Assembly: GCF_023130475.1 (NCBI RefSeq)
Contig: NZ_JAKHEX010000001.1
Location: forward strand, 351,917 to 415,916
DNA length: 64,000 nt
Direction of reading: 5' to 3'
From: Aciditerrimonas ferrireducens
GTDB taxonomy: Bacteria; Actinomycetota; Acidimicrobiia; Acidimicrobiales; UBA8190
A program made the translations under genes and the position numbers. Below the pieces are notes generated by a model, which saw nothing but the letters and a program-made list of their open reading frames with translations, did not search any database and was not told where the DNA came from. This document shows, piece by piece, positions 36,008 through 45,427 of this stretch; the stretch's first letter is position 1, and each line of letters opens with the position of its first letter.

Positions 36008-36955
36008 TCAGGCCTCCTGGGGCGACGCCCAGGGCCACTCGGGGCGCTGCCCGGTGGCCACGAGCTCGGCGATGGCCGCTTTGGCCAAGGGCAGGTCGGC
36101 CTGGTGCGTCACCCCCACGCAGCGGGCCTCGGTCCGCAGGACCCGCACCGCCTGGACCTCGCCGGGCAGCTTGCCGGCCACGAGGGCGCAGAGCACCTCG
36201 GGGAGGAGGACCTCGGTGGGGCTCGGGGGCTCGGCGTCCGCTGGCAAGCTGCCGTCCGGGCGGACCTGGGGGTGCACCTCCGCCACCGCCTCGGCCACCG
36301 CCGGCCAGATCGCCGGGGTGCAGCCGAAGAGGTTCACCGACACCGGGGTGCTCGGGTCGAGCTCGGCCGGTTCTCGCCCGTCGGCGGCCTCGAAGCGCCC
36401 GTCGGGCCGGCGCCGGACCTGGCGACGCTCATCGATCCAGGCCAGGAGCCCGTCCTCGGCTACCTGGACGGTGCCCCGGGTGACCGGCCCGTCCCCCACC
36501 AGGCTGCGGGCCAGGTCGTAGGCGACCAGGGCGTGCTCGGCTGGGCCGCGCCGGAGGTGGTCGACGACGAGGGCCAGGGCGTCGGGACCGTAGACGTCGT
36601 CGCCGTTCACCACCACGAAGGGCCGCTCCCCGAGGACCGGGCGAGCGCAGAGCAGGGCGTGGGCCGTCCCGAGGGGTACGGGCTGGAGGACCTGGTGGAC
36701 GGTGAGGTCGGCGGGCCAGGTCCGGGCCAGGTGGTAGGCGATGGCCGGGCCGGTGCGGGGACCGAGGACGGCGACGACCTCGTCGATGCCCGCGGCCCGG
36801 GCGTCCCCCACCGTGAGGTCCACGACCGCCTCCCCGTGGAGCCCCAAGGGCGCGAGCGGTTTCACGCCACCGTAGCGGGTGGCCAGCCCGGCGGCCAGCA
36901 GGACCAGGACCGGCCGGTCGCCCCGGGTAGCCGAGGACCCGCCGGCGCTGCTCAT
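36008..36955 (-). CDS. NDP-sugar-pyrophosphorylase-like nucleotidyltransferase
   Basis: A 315-residue nucleotidyltransferase of GT-A fold. The nucleotide-binding loop is [20 protein letters not shown], a variant of GxGxRxxxxTxxxPK, and the metal motif is VVNGDDVYG. It would activate a sugar or related phosphate as an NDP derivative. The product is unknown. It overlaps fabH in an ATGA and precedes acyP by seven bases. Confidence 0.82.
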   Translation of the reverse strand: MSSAGGSSATRGDRPVLVLLAAGLATRYGGVKPLAPLGLHGEAVVDLTVGDARAAGIDEVVAVLGPRTGPAIAYHLARTWPADLTVHQVLQPVPLGTAHALLCARPVLGERPFVVVNGDDVYGPDALALVVDHLRRGPAEHALVAYDLARSLVGDGPVTRGTVQVAEDGLLAWIDERRQVRRRPDGRFEAADGREPAELDPSTPVSVNLFGCTPAIWPAVAEAVAEVHPQVRPDGSLPADAEPPSPTEVLLPEVLCALVAGKLPGEVQAVRVLRTEARCVGVTHQADLPLAKAAIAELVATGQRPEWPWASPQEA

Positions 36956-37878
36956 GCGCCCCAGCGGAGGACGGCGCTCGCCCAGGTCATGCCGCCCCCG
37001 AAGCCCGAGAGCAGGACGGTCGACCCTTCCCGGAGCCGGCCGGTCTCGAGCGCGTCGGCCAGGGCGAGGGGGATCGACGCCGACGAGGTGTTGCCGTAGC
37101 GGTCGATGGTCACCACGTAGCGCTCCGGCGCGATCCCCAGGCGCTCGGCCGCGGCGACGATGATCCGGGCGTTGGCCTGGTGGGGCACGAAGAGGTCCAC
37201 GTCGTCGGGGGTCAGCCCGGCCCGCTGCAGGGCGACGAGGGAGGACTCGATGACCGCCCGCACGGCGTGGCGGAAGATCTCCTTGCCGTTCATGGCCAGG
37301 TAGCCACCGTGCTCGCAGTAGAGCAGGTGACGCAGCGAGCCGTCGGCCCCGAGGTGCCAGCCGAGGAGCTCCGAGGGGCCGTCGGTGGCCTCGAGGACCA
37401 CCGCCCCGGCGCCGTCGCCCACCAGCACCGCCAGGGTCCGGTCGTCCCAGTCGGTGATCTTCGAGAGGGTCTCGCTCCCGACGAGCAGGATCCGCCGGGC
37501 CCCGGTGGCGATCAGGCCGTGGGCCGTCACCAGCCCGTAGACGAAGCCCGAGCAGGCGGCGTTCAGGTCGAAGGCACCACCCCCGATCCCGAGGCCCTCC
37601 TGGACGGCGGCCGAGGTGCCCGGCACGATGCCCTCGGGGGTGGTGGTCGCCAGGATCACGGCGTCGACGTCCTCGGGCCGGACCCCGGCCCTGGCCAGGG
37701 CGGCCCGCCCGGCCTCGATGGCGAGCCCGGAGGTGGTCCCGCCGATCCGGCGCTCCTTGATGCCGGTCCGCTCGGTGATCCAGGCGTCGGAGGTGTCCAG
37801 GCGGGCCGAGAGGTCCTCGTTGGTCACCACCTTGTCGGGCAGGGCGATCCCCCAGCCGGTGATCCGGGCTCCGCTCAT
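36952..37878 (-). CDS. fabH: Beta-ketoacyl-ACP synthase III
   Basis: A 308-residue KAS III that condenses an acyl-CoA primer with malonyl-ACP to start fatty acid synthesis. The catalytic triad is evident: Cys in DLNAACSGFVYG, His in VPHQANARII and Asn in YGNTSSASIPLAL. It also shows the N-terminal ITGWGIALPDKVVTN and DAWITERTGIKERRI. It is translationally coupled to the nucleotidyltransferase and lies 22 bases after a thiolase gene, so it may prime a specialised acyl chain. Confidence 0.95.
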   Translation of the reverse strand: MSGARITGWGIALPDKVVTNEDLSARLDTSDAWITERTGIKERRIGGTTSGLAIEAGRAALARAGVRPEDVDAVILATTTPEGIVPGTSAAVQEGLGIGGGAFDLNAACSGFVYGLVTAHGLIATGARRILLVGSETLSKITDWDDRTLAVLVGDGAGAVVLEATDGPSELLGWHLGADGSLRHLLYCEHGGYLAMNGKEIFRHAVRAVIESSLVALQRAGLTPDDVDLFVPHQANARIIVAAAERLGIAPERYVVTIDRYGNTSSASIPLALADALETGRLREGSTVLLSGFGGGMTWASAVLRWGA

Positions 37879-37900
37879 CGGTCCGCTCCTCGTGTGCCTC

Positions 37901-39023
37901 TCATGCGCCGACCAGGACGTGCGCGGCGGCCAGGGCCGCGTCCCCGCCGATGATCCCGCCGGTGTTCACCGTCAGGGCCACTCGCGCCCCGGGCACCTGC
38001 CGGGCTCCGCAGCTGCCCCGCAGCTGCCACGTGGCCTCGACGACCTGGGCCAGGCCCGTGGCGGCCAGGGGGTGGCCCCGGCCGACCAGCCCGCCGCTCG
38101 GGTTCACCGCCAGCCGCCCGCCCCCGGGGGTGGTGCGGCCGGCCTCGGTGGGCGTAGAGCTCCTCGGCCGAGGTGGCGTCGTGGAGCTCCACGAGGTCCA
38201 CGTCCCCCGGTCCGAGGCCGGCCTGCTTCCACGCCTCCTGGGCCACCTCGGCCAGCCGGTCGTGGTAGTCCCGGTCCCCGTTCCCGGAGCGGGCCACGCT
38301 GGCGGCGACCCGGGGTCCGCTCGCCCCGGGGTCGGCCCGCACCACCACGGCCGCCGCCCCGTCGGTGAACGAGGAGCACATGGCCCGGGTCAGCGGCCCG
38401 GCCACCGGCCGGTCCGCCAGGACCTCCTCGACGCTGACCGGGGTCCGCCACTGGGCGAAGGGGTTCACGGCCGCCAACTGCCGGGCCTTCGCCGCAGCCG
38501 CAGCGATCTGCCGGACGGTCGCCCAGCCCCGCTCCAGCTGGCGGCGCACCCAGGAGGCGTTGAAGCCCATGAGCACGCTGCCCGCCTCGCTCGGGTGCCG
38601 ATCCCGCAGGCCGGCCCGCTCGTCGGCCGGGAGCCCGTCCTCGATCGCCGCCAGGGTCGCCGACCGGTCACCGGTCCACATCTTCTCCACCCCGACGGCC
38701 AGGACCGGTCCCTGGCCGGCCGAGGCCGCCAGGACCGCCAGGTGGAGCGCACTGGAACCCCCGGCGCAGGAGTTGTCGACGTTCACCACCGGCGCTCCGC
38801 CGAGCCCGAGGCGCCGCAGCCAGGTCTGCCCCCGGATGCAGCCCTGGTCCAGCAGCCGACCCCCCGTGGCGTTGGCGGCCACCACCAGGCCGACCCCTCG
38901 GGGCTCGAGGTCGGCGTCCGCCAGGGCCCCGGTCGCCGCTTCGAGGGAGAGCTCCTCGACGGAACGGTCCCTCGTCGACATGGGGGTCATGGCCGCGCCG
39001 ACCACCCGCACCGACCGCGTCAT
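37901..39023 (-). pseudogene. SCP-x/thiolase-family acyltransferase, single frameshift near 38155
   Basis: A thiolase-like protein of about 374 residues if corrected. The N-terminal part (SVEELSLEAATGALADADL, the active-site region [46 protein letters not shown]) is in one frame. The C-terminal part ([31 protein letters not shown]) is in another. The frame changes just after EELYA; one base is extra or two are missing, and no other sequence seems lost. A sequencing error is likely. The family covers lipid or sterol thiolases rather than PcaF, so I do not assign it to 3-oxoadipyl-CoA cleavage. Confidence 0.82.
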
Positions 39024-39283
39024 CTGGGCCTCCTCGAAACCGGCCTCCCGGCGGCCTGGCTGGTGGGCAGTCTCCGCATGGCTCTAGGCTGCTGCAGCGG
39101 TTGCTCGTCTCGAACGGGCCAACCCGGGCGACCGAGCCGGCGGAGGGACACACGAACTCCACGACGCCACGACCCGTTTGACGCCTGGGGCGTGACGGCG
39201 GGCAGCCTAGCAGTCGCCACTCGCCGCTGACAGGACGAGGCCGTCCCTCGGCGGCGCCGGCCCGTCCAGGGGGACCCACCCGG

Positions 39284-39289
39284 CAGAAT
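39284..39289 (+). promoter_or_regulatory. -10 element (CAGAAT) of a probable leaderless promoter for the NifU-like gene
   Basis: Ends six bases before GTG 39296, and there is no Shine-Dalgarno. Confidence 0.4.
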
Positions 39290-39295
39290 GGACAC

Positions 39296-39766
39296 GTGAC
39301 CGCAGCGGAACGCGACCAGGCCAGGGCCCACGACGGCGCCGGCTCGATGCCCGGCCCCGAGCCGCCGTCCTCGGTGCCGGTGAGCGTCCCCGTGCCCGCC
39401 CCCCGGCGAGCTGCCCCCGGCGGGGCCTCCGCCCGAAGCACCGGGGAGCCGACCCGGGACGACGAGCTGGCTGCTCGACGGGCCGCGCTGGAGGAGCTGA
39501 TCGAAGCGATGCGGCCGGCCGTCCAGGCTGATGGGGGGGACCTGGAGCTGGTTGACGCCGACGTGGCGGCGGGGGTGGTGGAGGTGCGGCTCAGGGGGGC
39601 CTGCTCGACCTGCGCCATCGCCTCGGCCACCTTGCAGGGCGGGGTCGAGCGGATCCTCCGGGACCGTCTCCCCTGGGTCGTGGAGGTCCGGGGCGGGGTC
39701 GACGAGGAGGAGGACCCCTTCGCTTCCCTGGCGGCCGGACGGGGGGCGTACGTCCCCCGGTTCTGA
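39296..39766 (+). CDS. NifU-like Fe-S cluster scaffold/carrier protein
   Basis: A 156-residue protein with a disordered Pro/Ala/Ser-rich first 50 residues followed by a NifU C-terminal domain (LEELIEAMRPAVQADGGDLELV). The CxxC motif in RGACSTCAIASATLQGGVERIL binds or transfers an iron-sulfur cluster. Related proteins mature Fe-S enzymes. The C-terminal tail FASLAAGRGAYVPRF is not part of the known domain. It diverges from the thiolase gene. Confidence 0.9.
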   Translation: MTAAERDQARAHDGAGSMPGPEPPSSVPVSVPVPAPRRAAPGGASARSTGEPTRDDELAARRAALEELIEAMRPAVQADGGDLELVDADVAAGVVEVRLRGACSTCAIASATLQGGVERILRDRLPWVVEVRGGVDEEEDPFASLAAGRGAYVPRF

Positions 39767-39962
39767 GTCCCCGTCGTCGGCGCACCCGCGCTCGAGCCGG
39801 GGTGCCGGGTCGCGCTGGCCCGTCGCCCTCGGCGCGCTGGGCGCCCCGGTCCTCGGCACCGGCCTGCTCCACGGGCTTCCGGCCCTGAGCGTCCTCGGGG
39901 CGCTGGCCCCCTGGTCGCCGCCGTCCCTCGGGCGGTGGTGCCGCTGGCGGGTCGCCCCGGCG

Positions 39963-40553
39963 GTGGCCGGGGACCGGGTGGCCCTGACCTTCGACGACGG
40001 TCCCGATCCCCGCACCACCCCGCGGGTCCTGACCGTGCTGGACGAGCGGGGTCTGCGGGCGACGTTCTTCGTGCTCGGCGCGGCGGTCGCCCGGTCCGGG
40101 TCGCTCGCAGCCGAGGTGGTGGCCGCAGGGCACGAGCTCGGGGTCCACGGTTTCCGCCACGAGCACCACCTGTTGCGAGGGCCGGGGTGGGTGCTCGAGG
40201 ACCTGCGGCGGGCCGTCGGGGTGGTGGGGGAGGCGACCGGGCAGGCTCCCCGGTGGTTCCGGCCCCCCTACGGCCAGCTGGCCGCCGGCTCGCTGCGAGC
40301 TGCCCGTGCCCTCGGGCTGGAGGTGGTGCTCTGGTCGGTCTGGGGCAAGGAGTTCGCCGACCCCGAGCTCGAGCGCATCCGCCGACGGCTGGCCTCGGGG
40401 CTGCGGCCTGGGGCGGTGGTGCTGCTCCACGACAGCGACCTGGCTGCCCCGGCAGGAACCGGGGCCCGTACCGTGGCGCTGCTGCCGGGCTTGGCCGAGG
40501 ACCTGGCTGTCCGGGGTCTCCGTGCCGAGCGGCTGGATCGGGTGGCAGCATGA
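39963..40553 (+). CDS. Polysaccharide deacetylase (NodB homology domain), start uncertain
   Basis: A NodB-fold deacetylase. The motif VALTFDDGPDPRTT gives the catalytic base and a metal Asp, HGFRHEHHLL the metal histidines, and RPPYGQLAAGSLRAAR and VVLLHDSD the remaining motifs. It would deacetylate N-acetylated cell-surface sugars. GTG 39963 is the only ordinary start close to the domain, but the same frame upstream encodes a hydrophobic stretch (VALGALGAPVLGTGLLHGL) typical of a membrane anchor with no ATG, GTG or TTG before it. The real start may lie further upstream, or the region may carry a sequence error. Confidence 0.75.
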   Translation: MAGDRVALTFDDGPDPRTTPRVLTVLDERGLRATFFVLGAAVARSGSLAAEVVAAGHELGVHGFRHEHHLLRGPGWVLEDLRRAVGVVGEATGQAPRWFRPPYGQLAAGSLRAARALGLEVVLWSVWGKEFADPELERIRRRLASGLRPGAVVLLHDSDLAAPAGTGARTVALLPGLAEDLAVRGLRAERLDRVAA

Positions 40554-40602
40554 TGCGCGAGGGGCCGTGGCGATCGAGGGACGGGGCACGAAGGGCGTGG
40601 CG

Positions 40603-41835
40603 GTGACGACGCAGGGGGCATCGGGCGAGGCCGCAAGGGGCACGGTGTCCCGGGCCCTGGTGGTGAGCGGCTCGATCGGCCGGGGCCACGACACCGCGGC
40701 CGAGGCTTGCCGGACGGCCCTCGGGGCGGCCGGGGTGGCCAGCGACGTCGTGGACGCCATGGCGCTCCTCGGCGGGGCAGCCGGCCGGGTCGGCGAGCTG
40801 GTCTTCCGTCGGACGGTGGCCGCCGCCCCGGTCTACGACGCCCTGCACTTCTCCCAGCTGCGGGGGGGCAGCCCGCTGGCCGATCGCATCGAGCGGGCCG
40901 CGGCCCAGCGGCTGGTGCCGAAGCTGCGCCGCGAGGTGGAGAGCCGGGGAGCGGAGCTGCTGGTCTCGGTCTTCCCCACCGGGGCCGGGGCCCTCGGCCG
41001 CCTGCGGGACGAGGCGCCGGGACGGCGGGTGGTGGTGGTCTGCACCGACGCCGCCGCCCACCGGCTCTGGGCGCATCCGGCGGTGGACCGCTACGTGGTC
41101 TGCTCGGAGATGGCGGCCGGCACCATCCGGCAGTACCTGCCGGCGGCCGACGTCGTGGTCCTGCCCCCGCCGGTCCTGCCCGGGTTCTTCGCCGCGCCGG
41201 GCCGGGCCGAGGCCCGCGACGCCCTGGGGGTCGACCGGGCGGTGCCCTGCGTGCTGCTCATGGGGGGGAGCTGGGGACGGCTGGGGCTGGAGGAAGCCGC
41301 CCGGGCCCTGGCCGACAGCGGCTACCACGTGCTGGCGGTGGCCGGGGCCAACGCCGCCCTGCGGCGCCGGCTCGAGGCCCTCGCCCGTTCGGTTCCCCGG
41401 CTCGGGGGTGCGGGGGTGACCGTCTTCGGCTTCACCAGCCAGGTCCCGACCCTCATGGCGGCCTGCGACGTGGTCGTGACCACGCCCGGCCAGAGCTGCC
41501 ACGAGGCCCGGGTGGTGCGGCGACCCCTCGTGGTGCTCGACGCGGTGCCGGGCCATGGCCGGGAGAACCTGCTCTGGGAGATGGCCCGGGGCGGTGCGCT
41601 GGCCTGCACCCCCCGGCCCGCCTCGGTGGTGGCCGGGGTGGCGGCCGCGCTCGAAGGTGCCGTCGACGCCGACGCCCCCTGGCCGGTGCGGAGCGCGGAG
41701 GAGTGGGGGAGGCAGTTCGTGGCCGCCGTCGGCGACCTGGCGGGCATGGGGACCCCTCGCCCCTTCGCCAGCTTGCTGCCCGGCGAGCTTCAGGTCGAGG
41801 CCTCGGCGGCCCGCCCCGGGGTGGCCCCCGCCTGA
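40603..41835 (+). CDS. MurG/MGDG-synthase-like glycosyltransferase (GT28 type)
   Basis: About 410 residues of GT-B fold. The N-terminal half has the lipid-glycosyltransferase start RALVVSGSIGRGHDTAAEA and VSVFPTGAGALGRL. The C-terminal half has VLLMGGSWGRLGLEEAARAL, FGFTSQVPTLMAACDVVVTTPGQSC and DAVPGHGRENLLWEM, typical of diacylglycerol glucosyl- and galactosyltransferases and MurG. It probably adds a sugar to a membrane lipid. GTG 40603 has AGGG seven bases upstream; GTG 40567 is an alternative. It lies downstream of the deacetylase in the same direction. Confidence 0.82.
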   Translation: MTTQGASGEAARGTVSRALVVSGSIGRGHDTAAEACRTALGAAGVASDVVDAMALLGGAAGRVGELVFRRTVAAAPVYDALHFSQLRGGSPLADRIERAAAQRLVPKLRREVESRGAELLVSVFPTGAGALGRLRDEAPGRRVVVVCTDAAAHRLWAHPAVDRYVVCSEMAAGTIRQYLPAADVVVLPPPVLPGFFAAPGRAEARDALGVDRAVPCVLLMGGSWGRLGLEEAARALADSGYHVLAVAGANAALRRRLEALARSVPRLGGAGVTVFGFTSQVPTLMAACDVVVTTPGQSCHEARVVRRPLVVLDAVPGHGRENLLWEMARGGALACTPRPASVVAGVAAALEGAVDADAPWPVRSAEEWGRQFVAAVGDLAGMGTPRPFASLLPGELQVEASAARPGVAPA

Positions 41836-41955
41836 CCCGGGCTGCCCGCCGGTCGTGCAGGCACGCCAGGGGCCGGCCACGCTCGGCGGTTTGCGCCGGC
41901 CGCCGGCGGCGGCGAGGCTGGGAGGCCATGGTGCGACCCTGGCGGCGGAGGAGCC

Positions 41956-43533
41956 GTGGCTGAGGAGGGGGGCTGGGCCCGGCGCTGGCGGGAGCTGCAG
42001 GCCTCGTGGGAGCGGAGCCGCCAGCTGACCGTGCCTTCGGCGCGCCCGGCCCCGGCGCCGACCGGGCCGGAGGCGCTGCGGATCGCCTGGCTGGTCTACC
42101 GGGGCAACCCTCGCTGCGGCGGCCAGGGGGTCTACACCCGGCATGTGGCCCGGGAGCTGGCGGCCATGGGCCACAGCGTGACGGTCTTCGCCGGCCAGCC
42201 CTGGCCCGAGCTCGACGACGGGGTCGGCTTCGTGCCGGTCCCCAGCCTCGACCTCTACCGCGACCCGGACCCGTTCCGGCTGCCCCATCCCCGGGAGCTG
42301 CGCAGCCTGGCCGACCTGGCCGAGCTGGCCATCATGTGCTCGGCCGGCTTCCCCGAGCCCCGGACCTTCTCCTGGCGGGCCCATCGGCTCCTGCGGGAGG
42401 CCCGGGACCGCTTCGACCTGGTGCACGACAACCAGTGCCTCGGGTCGGGGCTCCTGCGGATCCTGGACGACGGCTGGCCCCTGCTCACCACCATCCACCA
42501 CCCCATCACCGTGGACCGGGAGTTGGCCCTGGCCCACGCCGAGGACTGGCGCCAGCAGCTCGCCCAGCGCCGCTGGTTCGGCTTCCTCGGCATGCAGGCC
42601 CGGGTGGCCCAGCAGCTGCCCCGGGTGGTGACGGTCTCGCGCTCCTCCCGCCGGGACATCGCCGGGGAGCTGGGGGTCGACCCGGCCCGGACCGCCGTGG
42701 TGCCGGTCGGGGTGGACCACACCGTCTTCCGGCCCCGGCCCGAGGTGCGGCGGGTGCCGGGGCGGATCATGGTCACCTCCTCGAGCGACGTGCCCATGAA
42801 GGGCCTCGTGCCCCTGCTCCACGCCGTGGCCCGCCTGCGGGCCGAGCGGCCCCTGGAGGTGACGGTGATCGGGACGCCCCGGCCGGGGGGGCTCGTGGCC
42901 CGGACCATCGAGGCCCTGGGGCTCGGCGGGGCGGTCTCGTGCCTCCAGGGCATCTCGGACGAGGAGCTGGCGGTGCGCTACGCCGAGGCGGAGGTGGCGG
43001 TGGTGCCGTCGCTCTACGAGGGGTTCTCGCTGCCGGCGGTCGAGGCCATGGCGTGCGGGGTGCCCCTGGTGGCCACGACCGGCGGGGCCATCCCCGAGGT
43101 CGTCGGCGCCTCGGGCCGCACCGCCCTGCTGGTCCGCCCCGGGGACCCCGAGGCCCTGGCCGCCGCCCTCCGGGAGGTCCTCGACCGCCCCGAGCTGGCG
43201 GCTCGCCTGGGGGCGGCCGGTCGGCAGCGCGTCCTCCAGCGCTTCACCTGGCGGGCGACCGCCGAGGGCACCGTCGAGCAGTACCGCCTGCTCCTCGAGC
43301 AGCAGCGGGCCGGTCGTGGCGGGCGGCAGGCCCCCCCGCCCCGGCGGGTCCGGGCCCGGTGGGCGGCCGAGGCCCGGCGCTGCCGGGACCTGGCGGTGGC
43401 CGGGCGGCCGGTGGTGGCCCCCGAGGACCTCGAGGACGACCCGACGTGCCCCGTGCCCGAGGGGACCCCAGTGGCCGAGAGGGTCCCGGTGCCCGAGGTG
43501 GTGAGCGGGTCCGGGGAGCGGCCAGGGTGCTGA
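41956..43533 (+). CDS. Glycosyltransferase family 4 protein
   Basis: A 525-residue GT-B retaining glycosyltransferase. It has the N-terminal GGQGVYTRHVARELAAMGH, the nucleotide-sugar-binding region VVPSLYEGFSLPAVEAMACG with the E-x7-E pair, and GVPLVATTGGAIPEVVG. After the GT domain (to about residue 445) comes a roughly 80-residue Arg/Pro-rich tail of unknown role. The methyltransferase gene overlaps its 3' end by seven bases, so the two are translationally coupled. The cluster likely decorates an envelope glycolipid or glycan. GTG 41956 follows GGCGGAGGAG. Confidence 0.9.
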   Translation: MAEEGGWARRWRELQASWERSRQLTVPSARPAPAPTGPEALRIAWLVYRGNPRCGGQGVYTRHVARELAAMGHSVTVFAGQPWPELDDGVGFVPVPSLDLYRDPDPFRLPHPRELRSLADLAELAIMCSAGFPEPRTFSWRAHRLLREARDRFDLVHDNQCLGSGLLRILDDGWPLLTTIHHPITVDRELALAHAEDWRQQLAQRRWFGFLGMQARVAQQLPRVVTVSRSSRRDIAGELGVDPARTAVVPVGVDHTVFRPRPEVRRVPGRIMVTSSSDVPMKGLVPLLHAVARLRAERPLEVTVIGTPRPGGLVARTIEALGLGGAVSCLQGISDEELAVRYAEAEVAVVPSLYEGFSLPAVEAMACGVPLVATTGGAIPEVVGASGRTALLVRPGDPEALAAALREVLDRPELAARLGAAGRQRVLQRFTWRATAEGTVEQYRLLLEQQRAGRGGRQAPPPRRVRARWAAEARRCRDLAVAGRPVVAPEDLEDDPTCPVPEGTPVAERVPVPEVVSGSGERPGC

Positions 43534-44240
43534 CGGTTGACTACGGCCGCCTGGGTCTGCGGCCCGGCGAGCGGGTCCTGGACCTGGGCTGCGGCGGGGG
43601 CCGGCACGCCTTCGAGGCCGCCCGTCGGGGGGCGAGGGTGGTGGCCCTGGACGCGGGGGCCGAGGAGGTGGCCCAGGTGCGGGCCACGGCCTACGCCATG
43701 GCCGAGGCCGGCGAGCTCGCCCGGGGCGGGTCGGTGGTGGCGGTGCGGGGCGACGCCCGGGCGCTGCCGTTCCCGAGCGGCAGCTTCGACCGGGTGGTGG
43801 CCGCCGAGGTCCTCGAGCACATCCCCGACGACCAGCGGGCCATCGGCGAGCTGGCCCGGGTCCTCAAGCCGGGCGGGGTCCTGGCGGTGACCGTGCCCCG
43901 CTTCGGCCCCGAGGCCCTCAACTGGCTGCTGTCGCGGGAGTACCACGACGTGCCCGGCGGCCACGTGCGGATCTACCGGCGGGGGCAGCTGGCGGCGAGG
44001 CTCCGTCTCGGCGGGCTCCGGCCGGTCGAGCGGCACCACGCCCACGGCCTCCACAGCCCCTACTGGTGGCTGAAGTGCCTGGTGGGGGTGGGCCGGGACG
44101 ACCATCCCCTGGTCCAGGCCTACCACCGGCTCCTGGTGAAGGACATCGTCGAGGGGCCCCGCTGGACCCGGGCCGCCGACCGGCTGCTCAGCCCGCTGTG
44201 GGGCAAGAGCCTGGTGGTCTACGCGGTGAAGCTGGCATGA
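43527..44240 (+). CDS. SAM-dependent methyltransferase (class I)
   Basis: A 237-residue Rossmann methyltransferase. The SAM-binding motif is VLDLGCGGGRHAFEAA (about residues 18-33), motif II includes VVRVALDAG-like acidic residues, and post-motif signals are FDRVVAAEVLEHIPDD and VLKPGGVLAVTVPRFG. C-terminal residues (HHAHGLHSPYWWLKCLVG) are shared with actinobacterial enzymes linked to GT4 genes. It is translationally coupled to genes on both sides (GTG overlap upstream, ATGA overlap downstream). The methyl acceptor is unknown. Confidence 0.9.
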   Translation: MLTVDYGRLGLRPGERVLDLGCGGGRHAFEAARRGARVVALDAGAEEVAQVRATAYAMAEAGELARGGSVVAVRGDARALPFPSGSFDRVVAAEVLEHIPDDQRAIGELARVLKPGGVLAVTVPRFGPEALNWLLSREYHDVPGGHVRIYRRGQLAARLRLGGLRPVERHHAHGLHSPYWWLKCLVGVGRDDHPLVQAYHRLLVKDIVEGPRWTRAADRLLSPLWGKSLVVYAVKLA

Positions 44241-45427
44241 GGCCGGCCCGGACCACGACGGGGGAGGGGCTCGGCCTGGAGGACGCCCAGGCCAGCGCCC
44301 GGAGCATCGCCGTCTGCCAGCGGCCCGACGGCATGATCCCGTGGTTCGAGGGCGGGCACGCCGACCCGTGGAACCACGTCGAGGCGGCCATGGCCCTGGA
44401 CGTGGCCGGGCTGGCCGAGGAGGCCTGGGCGGCCTACCAGTGGCTCGTCCGCCGGCAGCTGCCCGAGGGAGGCTGGTTCAACTACTACGCGGCCGACGGC
44501 TCGGTCGAGGACCCCCGGATCGACACGAACACCTGCGCCTACCTGGCCACCGGGGCCTGGCACCGCTATCTCCTCCACGGCGAGCTGGCCGAGCTGGGCG
44601 CGCTGTGGCCGGCGGTGGACCGGGCGGTGGAGCTCGTGCTGCGCTGCCAGCGGCCCGACGGCACGATCCGCTGGTCCATCGACCCCGACGGCCGCCCCGG
44701 CCGCTACGCCCTCTTGACGGGCTCCTCGTCGGTCCTCTCGTCCTTGCGCTGCGCGGTGGCCTGCGCCGAGGCCCTGGGCGAGGAGCGGCCGGCCTGGGAG
44801 CTGGCGGCCGGGCGGCTGGCCCACGCCATCGCCCATCGGCCTGGGGCCTTCGAGCCGAAGGACGAGTTCGCCATGGACTGGTACTACCCGGTGCTCTCCG
44901 GGGCCCTCGAGGCCCCCCGGGCCCAGGCCCGCCTGGCGGGGGGCTGGCGGCGCTTCGTCATCGAGGGCCGGGGGGTGCGCTGCGTGGCGAACCAGCCCTG
45001 GGTGACCGCGGCCGAGACCGCCGAGTGCGCCATCGCCCTGGCCGCCCTCGGCCAGCGGGCACGGGCCGAGTCCCTCCTGTCGTGGACCGCCAGCCATCGG
45101 CAGGCCGACGGCAGCTACCTCACGGGCCTCGTGGTGCCCCACGGGGTGAGCTTCCCCCGCGACGAGGCCACGACCTACAGCGCGGCGGCGGTCGTGTTGG
45201 CCGGGGACGCCCTGGCTCGCTGGACCCCCGCCGCTGGCTTGCTGCTCGGCGAGTCGCTCCCCGAGGTGGTCGACCTCGAAGCCGTGGTGGGGGTGGACGG
45301 GGAGGACGGGGCCGAGCCCGAGACGGACCGGGGAGGGGCTCAGCGGCGCTCCAGGGCCCGGAGCGAGCCCCAGGTCCCGAGCTCGCTCCAGTCGCCCGAG
45401 GCCACGGCGTCGCACCACAGCTCGTAG
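44237..45427 (+). CDS. Alpha/alpha-toroid protein (terpenoid-cyclase/prenyltransferase-like fold)
   Basis: A 396-residue protein with repeated QRPDGMIPWF, QLPEGGWFNYYAADGS, QRPDGTIRW and RQADGSYLTGLV motifs, the helical-repeat signatures of the squalene-cyclase/prenyltransferase toroid. It lacks the catalytic DxDD or QW blocks of true cyclases, so I do not call it a cyclase; a glycoside-hydrolase-like or prenyl-binding role is possible. It overlaps the methyltransferase gene by ATGA. Its last 88 bases overlap the convergent methyltransferase gene at 45340-45993, so the annotated C-terminal tail, which is low in structure, may be partly spurious. Confidence 0.78.
   Translation: MRPARTTTGEGLGLEDAQASARSIAVCQRPDGMIPWFEGGHADPWNHVEAAMALDVAGLAEEAWAAYQWLVRRQLPEGGWFNYYAADGSVEDPRIDTNTCAYLATGAWHRYLLHGELAELGALWPAVDRAVELVLRCQRPDGTIRWSIDPDGRPGRYALLTGSSSVLSSLRCAVACAEALGEERPAWELAAGRLAHAIAHRPGAFEPKDEFAMDWYYPVLSGALEAPRAQARLAGGWRRFVIEGRGVRCVANQPWVTAAETAECAIALAALGQRARAESLLSWTASHRQADGSYLTGLVVPHGVSFPRDEATTYSAAAVVLAGDALARWTPAAGLLLGESLPEVVDLEAVVGVDGEDGAEPETDRGGAQRRSRARSEPQVPSSLQSPEATASHHSS

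Noticed and set aside
37901..39023. PcaF thiolase for 3-oxoadipyl-CoA
   Set aside because: Active-site context is of the SCP-x/lipid thiolase type and it groups with fabH, not with pca genes. The pca thiolase is not in this window.
38668..42822. 1384-residue minus-strand open frame over NifU, deacetylase and glycosyltransferase genes
   Set aside because: Antisense to three recognisable protein families; only its far left end coincides with part of the real thiolase frame.
44237..45427. True squalene or terpene cyclase
   Set aside because: The toroid repeat motifs are present but the catalytic DxDD and typical QW motifs are not.
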